A stretch of DNA of 64,000 nt from Roseburia rectibacter (GCF_014287515.2 NZ_CP092473.1:1019001-1083000); one strand, 5' to 3'. Positions 9,462 through 17,979 are shown, numbered from the stretch's first letter. Program-made: numbers and translations. Notes: generated by a model from the sequence alone, not told the origin.

Positions 9462-10475
9462 ATGAGCATGCAGATGGGAAAACAGAGTATTTGTTTTAAG
9501 GAGCCGCCTTATATCATAAGCAGCGCAAGCATTGTTGGAAAAAAAGAGGGAGAAGGGCCACTGGGAGATTGTTTTGACCTGATCGGTGAAGATGATAAAT
9601 TCGGACAGAATACATGGGAAGAGGCTGAGAGTACGCTTCAGAAAGAGGCCTTTGGGATGGCGGTTGGTAAAGCAGGACTTTTTAAAGAAGATATCCGCTA
9701 TCTTTTTTCAGGGGATCTCCTGGGACAAAATATTGCAACCTCATTTGGACTTATGGATTATCAGGTACCGCTCTTTGGGCTGTACGGTGCATGCAGTACC
9801 TGTGGCGAGGCACTTTCACTTGGTGCAATGTGTGTTGCGGCAGGATATGCAGATTACGTTGTGGCAATGACGTCGAGTCATTTTGCAAGTGCCGAAAAAC
9901 AATTCCGGTTTCCGCTGGAATATGCAAACCAGAGACCAATGTCAGCAACATGGACGGTGACAGGGAGTGGTGCGTATGTGCTTGGAAAAAGGAAAAGCAG
10001 TGCCTGTATCACTGGAATCACGACCGGTAAGATCATGGATTATGGAATTAAAGATTCCATGAATATGGGGGCAGCAATGGCACCTGCGGCAGCAGATACG
10101 ATCTGTCAGAATTTCAAAGATTTCGGACGGAAACCGGAGGACTATGATCAAATTATTACCGGGGATCTTGGAAGTGTGGGACAGGAGATACTGATCGATC
10201 TTTTAAAGAAAGAAGGATATGATATCAGCCAGGAGCATTTAGACTGTGGTATGCTGATCTTTGAGAGTAAAGCACAGAAAACCGGCGCCGGAGGCTCAGG
10301 ATGCGGCTGCTCTGCCGTGACACTTGCAGGACATTTCTTAAAGCAGGTTGAGATGGGAAAATTACGCCGTATCTTATTCGTACCGACCGGTGCACTGCTT
10401 TCCACGGTATCTTTTAATGAGGGAAAAACGGTGCCTGGAATCGCACATGGTGTTGTGATCGAGCATGCAGATTAA
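9462..10475 (+). CDS. spoVAD: Stage V sporulation protein AD
   Basis: 337 residues, close to the usual length, with a thiolase-like fold. Family text is clear: IISSASIVGKKEGEGPLGDCFD, CSTCGEALSLGA, TSSHFASAEKQFRFP and TGAGGSGCGCSA. SpoVAD is part of the inner spore membrane channel that moves dipicolinic acid during spore formation and germination, and binds DPA. The start is taken as ATG 9462 because GGAG (9452-9455) lies just upstream; an in-frame ATG at 9450 overlaps that site. It is followed after 20 bases by spoVAE. Confidence 0.94.
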   Translation: MSMQMGKQSICFKEPPYIISSASIVGKKEGEGPLGDCFDLIGEDDKFGQNTWEEAESTLQKEAFGMAVGKAGLFKEDIRYLFSGDLLGQNIATSFGLMDYQVPLFGLYGACSTCGEALSLGAMCVAAGYADYVVAMTSSHFASAEKQFRFPLEYANQRPMSATWTVTGSGAYVLGKRKSSACITGITTGKIMDYGIKDSMNMGAAMAPAAADTICQNFKDFGRKPEDYDQIITGDLGSVGQEILIDLLKKEGYDISQEHLDCGMLIFESKAQKTGAGGSGCGCSAVTLAGHFLKQVEMGKLRRILFVPTGALLSTVSFNEGKTVPGIAHGVVIEHAD

Positions 10476-10495
10476 AAAGGAGGAAAGAAAAAATC

Positions 10496-10852
10496 ATGGA
10501 TTATGTCAATGCATTCTGGGTGGGAGGTGCGATCTGTGCACTGGTACAGATTTTAATGGAAAAAACGAAGATGCTTCCGGGCAGAATTATGGTCATGCTG
10601 GTGTGTCTTGGTGCGCTGCTTGGAGCGTTGGGAATTTATCAGCCGTTTATTGAATTTGCAGGAGCGGGAGCAAGTGTTCCGTTGCTTGGATTTGGAAATA
10701 CCTTGTTTAAGGGTGTGAAAGAAGCAGTAGATGAATATGGTTTTCTTGGGATCTTTTTAGGCGGCTTAAAAGCAAGTGCCGCTGGTATTTCAGCGGCACT
10801 GGTCTTTGCATATCTTGCAAGTATTATTTTTCAGCCTAAGATGAAAAAATAG
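10496..10852 (+). CDS. spoVAE: Stage V sporulation protein AE (SpoVAE/AEB)
   Basis: 118 residues, almost entirely membrane: about four hydrophobic segments, with family text YVNAFWVGGAICALVQILMEKT, GAGASVPLLGFGNTLFKG and GLKASAAGISAAL. It pairs with SpoVAD in the DPA channel. AAGGAGG lies about 12 bases before the ATG. The gene ends 3 bases before the stop of the convergent HIT gene. No spoVAC is present in the window. Confidence 0.93.
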   Translation: MDYVNAFWVGGAICALVQILMEKTKMLPGRIMVMLVCLGALLGALGIYQPFIEFAGAGASVPLLGFGNTLFKGVKEAVDEYGFLGIFLGGLKASAAGISAALVFAYLASIIFQPKMKK

Positions 10853-10855
10853 ACT

Positions 10856-11272
10856 TTATAAGTATTTTTTGATCTCTTCGATCAATGTGGCATATTCTTC
10901 CTCTGACAGGAATTTTTCTCCCGGATTCATGGCAAATGTGCCTCCCCACTCGTAACCGTCTGTATATTTTGGAACGAGGTGGAAATGCAGATGATGACCT
11001 GTATCACCGTAAGCACCATAATTAACTTTCTGCGGGTGAAATGCTTTGTGAAGTGCTTCTGCCACATGATTGATATCTTCAATGTAAGCAGCACGTTCTT
11101 CGGCGGTCAGCTCGGTGATCTCACTGACATGTTTTTTGTGTGCAACGATTACACGGCCTTTGTGGCTCTGCTCTTTAAAAAGATATACCTTTGAACTTGG
11201 CAGTTCACAGATTTTAATACCAAACTGGGCAACTAATTCGCCCTCCATACAATATGCACAATTCTGATCCAT
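10856..11272 (-). CDS. HIT-family (histidine triad) nucleotide-binding protein
   Basis: 138 residues, the HINT/Fhit size range. The active-site histidine triad is visible as HHLHFHLVP, preceded by GAYGDTG. The N-terminus CAYCMEGE has paired cysteines, seen in zinc-binding HIT proteins. These enzymes hydrolyse nucleoside phosphoramidates or dinucleotides; the substrate here is not known. A separate terminator at 11316-11348 divides it from eda upstream. Confidence 0.88.
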   Translation of the reverse strand: MDQNCAYCMEGELVAQFGIKICELPSSKVYLFKEQSHKGRVIVAHKKHVSEITELTAEERAAYIEDINHVAEALHKAFHPQKVNYGAYGDTGHHLHFHLVPKYTDGYEWGGTFAMNPGEKFLSEEEYATLIEEIKKYL

Positions 11273-11309
11273 AAGAAACCTCCCGTGTCTGTTTTTTTAT
11301 TTAACATTG

Positions 11310-11352
11310 AAAAAAAGGTCTGCACAAATCATAGACCGGTGCAGACCTGATT
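11310..11352 (-). terminator. Terminator after eda
   Basis: AGGTCTGCAC (11316-11325) pairs with GTGCAGACCT (11339-11348). On the minus strand the stem is followed by a run of seven T. It lies 13 bases beyond the eda stop codon. Confidence 0.85.
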
Positions 11353-11360
11353 TTTTAAAA

Positions 11361-12323
11361 TTATTTCTGGTTGAAGTGAATTGCGAAACCTGCGATCTCG
11401 TCTTTTAAGTAGGCAACAGTAAGTTCGCCCTTGTCATTGTATTTGAAAGAAGATTCGTCAAATACGAAACCACGTTTCTCAAGATGATAAATAGCGCGGT
11501 CTAAGTAGTTAGTCTGGATGCAGATATGACCATTGGTTCCACGTCCCGGATTTTTCATCATTTCGATCAGGGAACCTACGAACATGGAGCTGTTTCCAAC
11601 TTTTACGTTTTCACCAAGTAAAGTTGCGAATTTTGCTGACTCAGCAGCAGCTACTTCCTCAGAAGCGTTGTTTACACCTACATGTAACAGTTTGAAACCT
11701 AACATGGTAGAAACAGCCTCTTTTGTTAAAGCTGTGATGCCAGCCCAGTCTTTTGCTGCGATCATGTCTTTGTTAACCATCCAGGATCCACCACATGCGA
11801 TGATCTTCTTGAAATCAAGATAGCTTGTTAAGTTCTTTGCATTGATACCGCCGGTCGGCATGAATTTCATTTTGGTATAAGGAGCTGCCATGGATTTGAT
11901 CATGCTAAGTCCGCCTGCAGCTTCTGCCGGGAAGAATTTAACAACGTCAAGACCAAGTTCGATCGCAACTTCAACGTCGCTTGGGTTAGAGCATCCAGGA
12001 GTTACCGGGATTCCTTTTTCTACACAGTATTTTACAACTTTTGGATTTAAACCAGGGCTTACGATAAATTTAGCGCCTGCATTTACAGCACGGTCAACCT
12101 GCTCTGTGGTAAGAACAGTACCTGCACCTACTAACATCTCCGGGAACTGCTCGGACATGATGCGGATAGATTCCTCAGCAGCTGCTGTACGGAAAGTAAC
12201 TTCTGCACATGGGAGACCACCGTCGCATAATGCTTTTGCTAAAGGTGCAGCATCCTCTACATTGTCAAGTGCGATAACCGGGATAATACCGATTTTGGAA
12301 AACTCTTCTAATACTTTGTTCAT
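11361..12323 (-). CDS. eda: KDPG/KHG aldolase with C-terminal VOC-like domain
   Basis: 320 residues. Residues 1 to about 205 are a class I KDPG/4-hydroxy-2-oxoglutarate aldolase: EVTFRTAAAEESI (catalytic Glu), VGAGTVLT, FIVSPG and VVKFFPAEA with the Schiff-base Lys. Ordinary Eda ends there; a further ~115 residues (KLLHVGVNN to AGFAIHFNQK) look like a glyoxalase/VOC fold. The enzyme splits 2-keto-3-deoxy-6-phosphogluconate to pyruvate and glyceraldehyde-3-phosphate. It is divergent from an IclR gene, with operator-like half-sites between them that recur before the sugar kinases at 54-56 kb. Confidence 0.93.
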   Translation of the reverse strand: MNKVLEEFSKIGIIPVIALDNVEDAAPLAKALCDGGLPCAEVTFRTAAAEESIRIMSEQFPEMLVGAGTVLTTEQVDRAVNAGAKFIVSPGLNPKVVKYCVEKGIPVTPGCSNPSDVEVAIELGLDVVKFFPAEAAGGLSMIKSMAAPYTKMKFMPTGGINAKNLTSYLDFKKIIACGGSWMVNKDMIAAKDWAGITALTKEAVSTMLGFKLLHVGVNNASEEVAAAESAKFATLLGENVKVGNSSMFVGSLIEMMKNPGRGTNGHICIQTNYLDRAIYHLEKRGFVFDESSFKYNDKGELTVAYLKDEIAGFAIHFNQK

Positions 12324-12367
12324 AATTCTTCTCCTTTATTTTGAATAATTTTAAGGTTCTTAAATTG

Positions 12368-12393
12368 GTTTCACAATATGAAACATTGTTTCA
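12368..12393 (-). promoter_or_regulatory. KdgR/IclR-type operator upstream of eda
   Basis: Three consecutive half-sites: GTTTCA (12368-12373), N5, TGAAAC (12379-12384), N3, GTTTCA (12388-12393). Read toward eda this is TGAAAC-N3-GTTTCA-N5-TGAAAC. The N3 dyad TGAAACATTGTTTCA resembles the known enterobacterial KdgR (IclR family) site. The same layout occurs at 55689-55714. Confidence 0.75.
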
Positions 12394-12520
12394 TACAACG
12401 GTACAATAGTATTATAACATTACAAAATGCCTTGTCAATAATTTAGGGAAAGAAAATGTTGTATTTTGCAAAAAACAAAAATTTGACTTTTATTGGAAGG
12501 TCATGTTATGATGTCATATG

Positions 12521-12537
12521 GTTTCATATAATGAAAC
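12521..12537 (+). promoter_or_regulatory. IclR-type operator upstream of the iclR-like gene
   Basis: GTTTCA-TATAA-TGAAAC, a perfect 6-bp dyad with N5, 76 bases before the regulator start. A single further half-site TGAAAC lies at 12552-12557. It suggests autoregulation by the IclR protein. Confidence 0.7.
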
Positions 12538-12613
12538 AATAATGTGAATTATGAAACCTAAAAGACAGGTATTGGAAAAATAACTGATACCTTACATAGA
12601 ATATGAGGTAATT

Positions 12614-13396
12614 ATGGCAGAACAGAAAGAAACAAAAAATCCGGTGCAGTCGGCTGAACGTATTTTTCAGGTAATGGAGATGTTAGCCGATCACGGTGAG
12701 ATGGGACTGATGGAGATCAGCACAGCGTTAGGACTTCACAAAAGCACGGTACATCGCCTTCTGATGTCTTTAGTCTATATGGGATATGCAAAGCAGGATG
12801 AGGTATCCCAGAAGTATATGCTTTCCTATAAAATAGTAAGCATGGCAGGAAAAATGCTTGACCGCATGGATATTTTACAGGTCGCGAAACCATATATGGA
12901 ACGTTTGTCAGATATCAGCGGGGAAACGGTGCATTTAGTGCAGCGGGAAGGAAATAATATTTTATATATTTATAAAATAGAAGCAAAGATTGGTACGATC
13001 CGCATGGTGTCCCATGTTGGTATGGTGCATCCGATGTATTGTTCCGGTGTGGGTAAAGCGATCATGGCAGAACTTCCGGAATCAGAAGTGAAGCAGATCT
13101 GGAATGAGAGTATCATCGAAAAAAAGACAGAGCATACGATCACAGATTATGATGAGATGCTTCGGGTGTTAAAAGAAGCAAAAAAGAATGGATATGCGCT
13201 TGATGATGAAGAAAATGAAGAAGGTGTGCGCTGCATCGCGGCGAGTCTTCGTGATTATCATAATGAAGTAAAATATGCATTCAGTATTTCCGGTCCGACC
13301 AGCCGGATGACGCGAGAGCGCGTGGAAGAGCTGTCTGTGGATGTCAAAAAAGTACAGGAAGAATTATCCATGGAATTAGGCTGGTATAGAAAATAG
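12614..13396 (+). CDS. IclR-family transcriptional regulator (KdgR-like)
   Basis: 260 residues, the usual IclR length. The N-terminal winged HTH is clear (SAERIFQVMEMLADHGEMGL, EISTALGLHKSTVHRLLMSL). The C-terminal effector domain carries MYCSGVGKAIMAELPE and DDEENEEGVRCIAASL, standard for the family. It is divergent from the KDPG aldolase gene, and the shared intergenic region holds TGAAAC/GTTTCA dyads like KdgR sites, so I infer it controls 2-keto-3-deoxygluconate use. Its own gene is preceded by such a dyad. Confidence 0.9.
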   Translation: MAEQKETKNPVQSAERIFQVMEMLADHGEMGLMEISTALGLHKSTVHRLLMSLVYMGYAKQDEVSQKYMLSYKIVSMAGKMLDRMDILQVAKPYMERLSDISGETVHLVQREGNNILYIYKIEAKIGTIRMVSHVGMVHPMYCSGVGKAIMAELPESEVKQIWNESIIEKKTEHTITDYDEMLRVLKEAKKNGYALDDEENEEGVRCIAASLRDYHNEVKYAFSISGPTSRMTRERVEELSVDVKKVQEELSMELGWYRK

Positions 13397-13485
13397 CAGA
13401 GTTGGTCATACTATCCTTGAAAAGGTAATGGTTCAGAGAGTTTTTGAGCGGTTACAAATAATTTCTTGTAAAGTAAAGGAGAAGA

Positions 13486-13914
13486 ATGACCATGAAAAAA
13501 TTCAAAATGCTTGCGGCATGCCTGGTGCTTACATTGTCTCTTAGTGCACTGACCGCATGCGGCACAAACAGTAACAACACGGATACCAATAACAATGGAA
13601 ATAATCCGGCTGTAGGTACGGAAAATCAGGTAAAAGGTAACACGGAAAATGGTGTTAATGCTACCGAAAATGGTATGAATGATACCAATGTGAATGGAAC
13701 TGATACAATGAATGATACCAACGCAAATGGCACGAATGGAACCGTAAATAATAACAATGGCAATGACACAGACGGTGGTGCTGTTGTGGATGATGTAGTA
13801 GACGGCATCGGTGATGCGGGAAAAGATATTATCGACGGTGTTGAAAACGGTGTGGATGATGCAACCGGAAATAATAACAATAGTGGAAATGCTACTGATA
13901 ACAGTGCAAGATAA
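13486..13914 (+). CDS. Asn/Gly-rich lipoprotein
   Basis: 142 residues. A lipoprotein signal peptide ends at the lipobox LTAC|G (Cys about residue 25), so the mature protein is anchored outside the membrane. The rest is low complexity, rich in Asn, Gly, Thr and Asp, ending with VVDDVVDGIGDAGKDIIDGVENGVDDA, a pattern of small uncharacterised surface lipoproteins. Two starts are possible: ATG 13486 (4 bases after AAGGAG) and ATG 13492 (10 bases after). Function unknown. Confidence 0.75.
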   Translation: MTMKKFKMLAACLVLTLSLSALTACGTNSNNTDTNNNGNNPAVGTENQVKGNTENGVNATENGMNDTNVNGTDTMNDTNANGTNGTVNNNNGNDTDGGAVVDDVVDGIGDAGKDIIDGVENGVDDATGNNNNSGNATDNSAR

Positions 13915-13925
13915 CGGATGTGGAA

Positions 13926-13972
13926 TCTCCGGGTATGACCTTTCGGTGAAAGGAATGCCCGGATTTTTTCTG
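13926..13972 (+). terminator. Rho-independent terminator
   Basis: TCCGGGTAT ... ATGCCCGGA with an inner CTTTC/GAAAG stem, followed by six T. It follows the lipoprotein gene by about 12 bases. Confidence 0.85.
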
Positions 13973-14025
13973 CTACAGAATATTCGCAGAAATCCTTAAA
14001 TAAAAATGAAATCTTCCTGATTTCC

Positions 14026-14054
14026 TTGTGATTGCAGATATTTTGCGGTACAAT
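14026..14054 (+). promoter_or_regulatory. Promoter for the ClpX-like gene
   Basis: TTGTGA (14026-14031) and TACAAT (14049-14054), 17 bases apart, about 57 bases before the ATG at 14112. Confidence 0.5.
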
Positions 14055-14111
14055 GTCTTAAATAAGTCTGTTTTAAAGATAGATGAATGGAATGATTTAG
14101 GAGATTTTCAG

Positions 14112-15665
14112 ATGAATAATAATGATTATAGAGAAGTAACAGAGGATGAAGCAACAACAGTTTCTACAAGTTCAAAGGACGAAATAAACGGACAGGAAAA
14201 CAGTAGTGATACCCATGATGTATCAGAACATGAAAAAGAAACCGCAGAGGCAGAAGTGACAAATGCAGACACACCGGAGGAGAAAGAAACGGAATACGAA
14301 GATATCTGCTATATCTGCCGCAGACCGGAACATATTGCAGGAAAGATGATACGGATACCGAATAATATCTGTATCTGTCAGGATTGCATGCAGAAAACTT
14401 TTGACAGTATGAACCAGACAGGATTTTCCATGGATGATATGCTGAACATGAATATGGGCAAGATGCCGAATATCAGCATGATCAATCTGTCAGATCTTCA
14501 GGGGATGCAGGGATTTATTCCGAATAACCAGAAGATCAAAAAGAAAAAGCCAAAAGAAAATAAAGAGCCGGTGCTTGATATCAAAAAGATCCCGGCACCG
14601 CATAAGATCAAGGCATCGTTAGATGAGTACGTAGTAGGACAGGAGCACGCAAAGAAGGTTATGTCTGTTGCTGTCTACAATCACTATAAGAGAATCGCAT
14701 CAGATGAGAAGGATGGTATTGAGATTGAAAAATCCAATATGTTAATGATCGGACCGACCGGTTCCGGTAAGACTTATCTGGTGAAAACACTTGCAAAACT
14801 TTTAGATGTGCCGCTTGCCATCACAGATGCAACATCCCTGACAGAGGCAGGATATATCGGTGATGATATCGAGAGCGTTGTAAGTAAGCTGCTTGCCGCA
14901 GCAGATAATGATGTGGAGCGCGCAGAGCACGGTATTATTTTTATCGATGAAATCGATAAGATCGCCAAGAAACGCAATACGAACCAGCGTGATGTCAGCG
15001 GTGAGTCCGTACAGCAGGGAATGTTAAAACTGTTAGAGGGTGCAGAAGTTGAGGTGCCTGTCGGAGCCAGCAGTAAGAATGCGATGGTACCGATGACTAT
15101 GGTCAACACAAAGAATATCCTTTTTATCTGTGGAGGTGCATTCCCGGAGTTAGAGGATATCATTAAGGAACGTCTCAATAAGTCTGCGTCGATCGGCTTT
15201 AAATCAGAATTAAAGGATAAATATGATCAGGACGAAAATATCCTGCAGAAAGTGACTACAGAAGATGTGCGTAAGTTTGGCATGATACCTGAGTTCTTAG
15301 GACGTCTGCCGATCATGTTTACGCTAGAAGCACTTACAGAAGATATGCTGGTACGCATTTTGAAAGAACCGAAAAATGCGATTTTAAAACAGTATCAGAA
15401 GCTGCTTGCCATGGATGAGGTAAGACTCAAATTTGAGGATGATGCGTTGATGGCGATCGCAAAGCAGGCGAAGGAAAAGAAAGTCGGTGCGCGTGCACTT
15501 CGCGCGATCATCGAGGAATTTATGCTTGACATCATGTATGAAATTCCGAAAGATGACAATATCGGTATGGTAACCATTACGAAAGAGTATGTGGAGAAAA
15601 AAGGCGGTCCGCTTATTACGATGCGTGGCTGTGCACAGATTGCTGCTGTTCAGACGCAAGCTTGA
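14112..15665 (+). CDS. ClpX-like AAA+ unfoldase with acidic N-terminal extension
   Basis: 517 residues against about 420 for ordinary ClpX. After ~65 acidic residues comes a zinc finger (CYICRRPEH and CICQDC), a Met/Asn-rich linker, then the AAA+ module: GPTGSGKT Walker A, IIFIDEIDKI Walker B, PEFLGRLP and GARALR (sensor 2). An IGF tripeptide (SASIGFK) stands where ClpX binds ClpP, so protease partnership is plausible. ATG 14112 is chosen for the AGGAG about 9 bases upstream; the frame is open to 14028. The gene stands alone with its own promoter, so it is probably a second ClpX paralogue rather than the housekeeping one next to clpP/tig. Confidence 0.85.
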   Translation: MNNNDYREVTEDEATTVSTSSKDEINGQENSSDTHDVSEHEKETAEAEVTNADTPEEKETEYEDICYICRRPEHIAGKMIRIPNNICICQDCMQKTFDSMNQTGFSMDDMLNMNMGKMPNISMINLSDLQGMQGFIPNNQKIKKKKPKENKEPVLDIKKIPAPHKIKASLDEYVVGQEHAKKVMSVAVYNHYKRIASDEKDGIEIEKSNMLMIGPTGSGKTYLVKTLAKLLDVPLAITDATSLTEAGYIGDDIESVVSKLLAAADNDVERAEHGIIFIDEIDKIAKKRNTNQRDVSGESVQQGMLKLLEGAEVEVPVGASSKNAMVPMTMVNTKNILFICGGAFPELEDIIKERLNKSASIGFKSELKDKYDQDENILQKVTTEDVRKFGMIPEFLGRLPIMFTLEALTEDMLVRILKEPKNAILKQYQKLLAMDEVRLKFEDDALMAIAKQAKEKKVGARALRAIIEEFMLDIMYEIPKDDNIGMVTITKEYVEKKGGPLITMRGCAQIAAVQTQA

Positions 15666-15792
15666 CACTTTGCTGTCAAGCTATGCGCCGTAGTGTATAT
15701 TGTTGTGAGATTACAGCCCCTGCCTCGAAGAGGCACTTTTCATGGGCTGTAATCGTTGCTGGTCACACTGGAAGTGTGAACAGTAACCACAG
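15659..15792. other. Three consecutive strong hairpins in intergenic DNA
   Basis: Hairpin 1 is AGCTTGACA/TGTCAAGCT (15659-15682) and includes the ClpX-like stop codon. Hairpin 2 is GATTACAGCCC/GGGCTGTAATC (15709-15754) enclosing TGCCTC/GAGGCA. Hairpin 3 is GTTGCTG/CAGTAAC with inner TCACAC/GTGTGA (15755-15787). No T run follows any of them. They may be a small structured RNA or a palindromic repeat. Confidence 0.6.
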
Positions 15793-15860
15793 ATCGGGGA
15801 ACAGAAAGCTCCGGAGATCGCGGCTTTCGAATAATACAATTAAATAAGTCTGTAACGGGC

Positions 15861-15905
15861 ACTCCGGCATCTGTTTTACGATAAACAGATGACCGGAGTT
15901 TTTTC
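15861..15905 (+). terminator. Rho-independent terminator
   Basis: ACTCCGG-CATCTGTTT / AAACAGATG-ACCGGAGT followed by six T. This is the first clean terminator after the ClpX-like gene, about 195 bases beyond its stop. A diverged copy of the same hairpin lies at 16083-16129. Confidence 0.85.
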
Positions 15906-15987
15906 AATTTATAAAACATTTAGGGCGTATTTGTTGCGGACATTGACAGTAATGTATCTATTACATCAGGTGACACGATCTCCGGAG

Positions 15988-16059
15988 ATGATTATGATGC
16001 AGGAGACAGCACAGTCAGTTACATTAAATGAACTTGTGCAGAAGTTCGAATTAAAATAA
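15988..16059 (+). pseudogene. Very short ORF or gene remnant
   Basis: A 23-residue frame ending SVTLNELVQKFELK before TAA lies between two copies of one terminator. The text faintly resembles the N-terminus of HPr kinase, but the match is too short to trust. The overlapping frame also reads protein-like (SGDTISGDDYDAGDS), which suggests decayed coding DNA. Confidence 0.2.
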
Positions 16060-16082
16060 AAAATATGGTTCTAAAGTAAAAG

Positions 16083-16129
16083 ATTCCGGCATCTATTTAG
16101 TAATTGAATAGATGACTGGAGTTTTTTTA
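16083..16129 (+). terminator. Terminator-like hairpin overlapping the subtilase ribosome site
   Basis: ATTCCGG-c-ATCTATT pairs with AATAGAT-ga-CTGGAGT, followed by seven T. The GGAG at 16118-16121, which must serve the ATG at 16133, is inside the 3' arm. Compared with the hairpin at 15861 the stem has changed on both sides and still pairs. Confidence 0.6.
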
Positions 16130-16132
16130 TTT

Positions 16133-17818
16133 ATGGCAGATTGCAGGGAACAGGTATATTCTGATGATTTTTTTGATTTTATCGTATCTTATGAGGAAAC
16201 CAGTGGACAGACGATCGCAGAGGCTTGTATCCAGAGAATCGATGAAGGGTATGATATCTATTATTATCCGAGGGAGAGATTACCTCCGCTTAGTGTAGGC
16301 GGTTATTCTTATTCTGAGATCCCAAAATGTTATGGACTGCTGGATCGGACAGCACTTGAGGTGTCCGGTATTTTAAAAATGCAGAATCAGCCTGTTCTTG
16401 CATTAAAGGGAAACGGTGTGCTGATCGGATTTATTGATACGGGGATTGATTATACCAATCCGGCATTTCGCTACAGTGACGGGAGCAGCCGGATCGTCCG
16501 TATCTGGGATCAGACGATACAGGATGGAACGCCACCAGCGGGTATTTTATATGGGGCAGAGTATACAAAAGAACAGATCAATGCGGCGTTATTTTCCGAA
16601 GACCCGTACGATATCGTGCCGTCGCGTGATACCAATGGACATGGTACATTTCTTGCAGGAGTGGCATGTGCAAGTGAGAGTGAAAACGGTGATTTTGTCG
16701 GGGCGGCACCCCAGTCTGAGATCATTATGATAAAATTAAAAGAGGCAAAGCAGTATCTTCGGGATTTCTTTTTTGTGAAGGACGGTGTTCCGGCATATCA
16801 GGAAAATGATATTATGATGGCAGTTTCTTATTTAAACAGTGTAGCAAATATTTTGAATCGTCCGCTTGTCATATGCATGGCATTAGGAAACAGTGCCGGG
16901 AGCCATGCGAGTGAGGGTTTTCTTCCTTCTTATCTTAATTATATGTGCGGAAGAAGAAAACGAGTCGTTGTGGTTGCAGCCGGAAACGAGGCGAATGCAA
17001 GACATCATTTTCAGGGACGTATCATAGGGGAGATGGAGCATGAGGATGCAGAAATCACGGTAGAGCAAAATACGAAAGGTTTTTTTGTGGAACTGTGGGC
17101 ATCTGCGCCGGAACTGTATGCGGTTGCGGTAATTTCACCATCAGGAGAGCAGATTCCGCGGATTTCGGTGCGCCGTGGGGCATCAGAGCAGTTTAACTTT
17201 ATTTTTGAGGGGACGACGATCACGGTAGATTACCGGATCGATATGAAAGAAACGTCAAGCCAGCTGATTTTTTTCCGGTTTATAAGACCGACACCGGGAC
17301 TTTGGACAATACGTATTTTTCCACAGCTTACTGTCACCGGAAATTATCATCTCTGGCTTCCTTTGAAAGAAATGACAGATGGCAATAATTTTTTCCTTCG
17401 GTCGAATCCGGAAATTACACTGACTTCCCCCAGTGCGGCAAGACAGGTCATCACAGTGGGCGGTTATCAGGCATCGAACACCAGTATCTATGCGGATTCC
17501 GGAAGAGGTTATACTACGACAGGAGAGATCAAACCCGATTTTGTGGCACCGGCGGTGGATGTTTATGGTCCCGGACTTCGCAATAATTTTATCACTTTTA
17601 CGGGAACAAGTGCAGCCGCAGCGATCACAGCTGGAGCCTGTGCGCAGATCATGCAGTGGGCGATCGTGGATCAGAATAATACGATCATGTCACATACATC
17701 TATCAAAAACATGTTGATCCGCGGTACTGCAAAACCGGAAAACCGGACATATCCGAACCGGGAGTGGGGATATGGGACACTTGATGTGTATGGGGCATTT
17801 CAGAATCTGAGACTGTGA
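16133..17818 (+). CDS. S8 subtilisin-like protease (CspB-like)
   Basis: 561 residues with an intact catalytic triad: Asp in GFIDTGIDY (about residue 102), His in TNGHGTFLAGVA (about 169) and Ser in TGTSAAAAITAGA (about 490). A ~135-residue insertion between His and Ser is typical of the CspA/B/C spore germination proteases and related Lachnospiraceae subtilases. No signal peptide is seen; the protein begins MADCREQVYSDDF. The start at 16133 is set by GGAG at 16118-16121; an upstream in-frame ATG at 16112 has no ribosome site. A role in germination is possible but not shown. Confidence 0.88.
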   Translation: MADCREQVYSDDFFDFIVSYEETSGQTIAEACIQRIDEGYDIYYYPRERLPPLSVGGYSYSEIPKCYGLLDRTALEVSGILKMQNQPVLALKGNGVLIGFIDTGIDYTNPAFRYSDGSSRIVRIWDQTIQDGTPPAGILYGAEYTKEQINAALFSEDPYDIVPSRDTNGHGTFLAGVACASESENGDFVGAAPQSEIIMIKLKEAKQYLRDFFFVKDGVPAYQENDIMMAVSYLNSVANILNRPLVICMALGNSAGSHASEGFLPSYLNYMCGRRKRVVVVAAGNEANARHHFQGRIIGEMEHEDAEITVEQNTKGFFVELWASAPELYAVAVISPSGEQIPRISVRRGASEQFNFIFEGTTITVDYRIDMKETSSQLIFFRFIRPTPGLWTIRIFPQLTVTGNYHLWLPLKEMTDGNNFFLRSNPEITLTSPSAARQVITVGGYQASNTSIYADSGRGYTTTGEIKPDFVAPAVDVYGPGLRNNFITFTGTSAAAAITAGACAQIMQWAIVDQNNTIMSHTSIKNMLIRGTAKPENRTYPNREWGYGTLDVYGAFQNLRL

Positions 17819-17979
17819 TAAAACGACGAAATATTATTTAGAAAATGTTTAGAAAAAACAGCAAGATTGTTTATCTGTATTTATGTAATTTTTGTGAAAC
17901 TGGTTATAAACTTCAAAATGTAATACGATATAAATAAAAATAAGAATACAAACGGGGAGAGAAAGGCGATATCTTAAAA

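Noticed and set aside
11890..12348. 152-residue frame on + opposite eda
   Set aside because: Antisense shadow of a confidently identified gene, with low-complexity Ser/Ala text and no start signal.
15988..16059. Remnant of HPr kinase
   Set aside because: Only about 14 residues could be compared, which is too little; kept as an uncertain short frame only.
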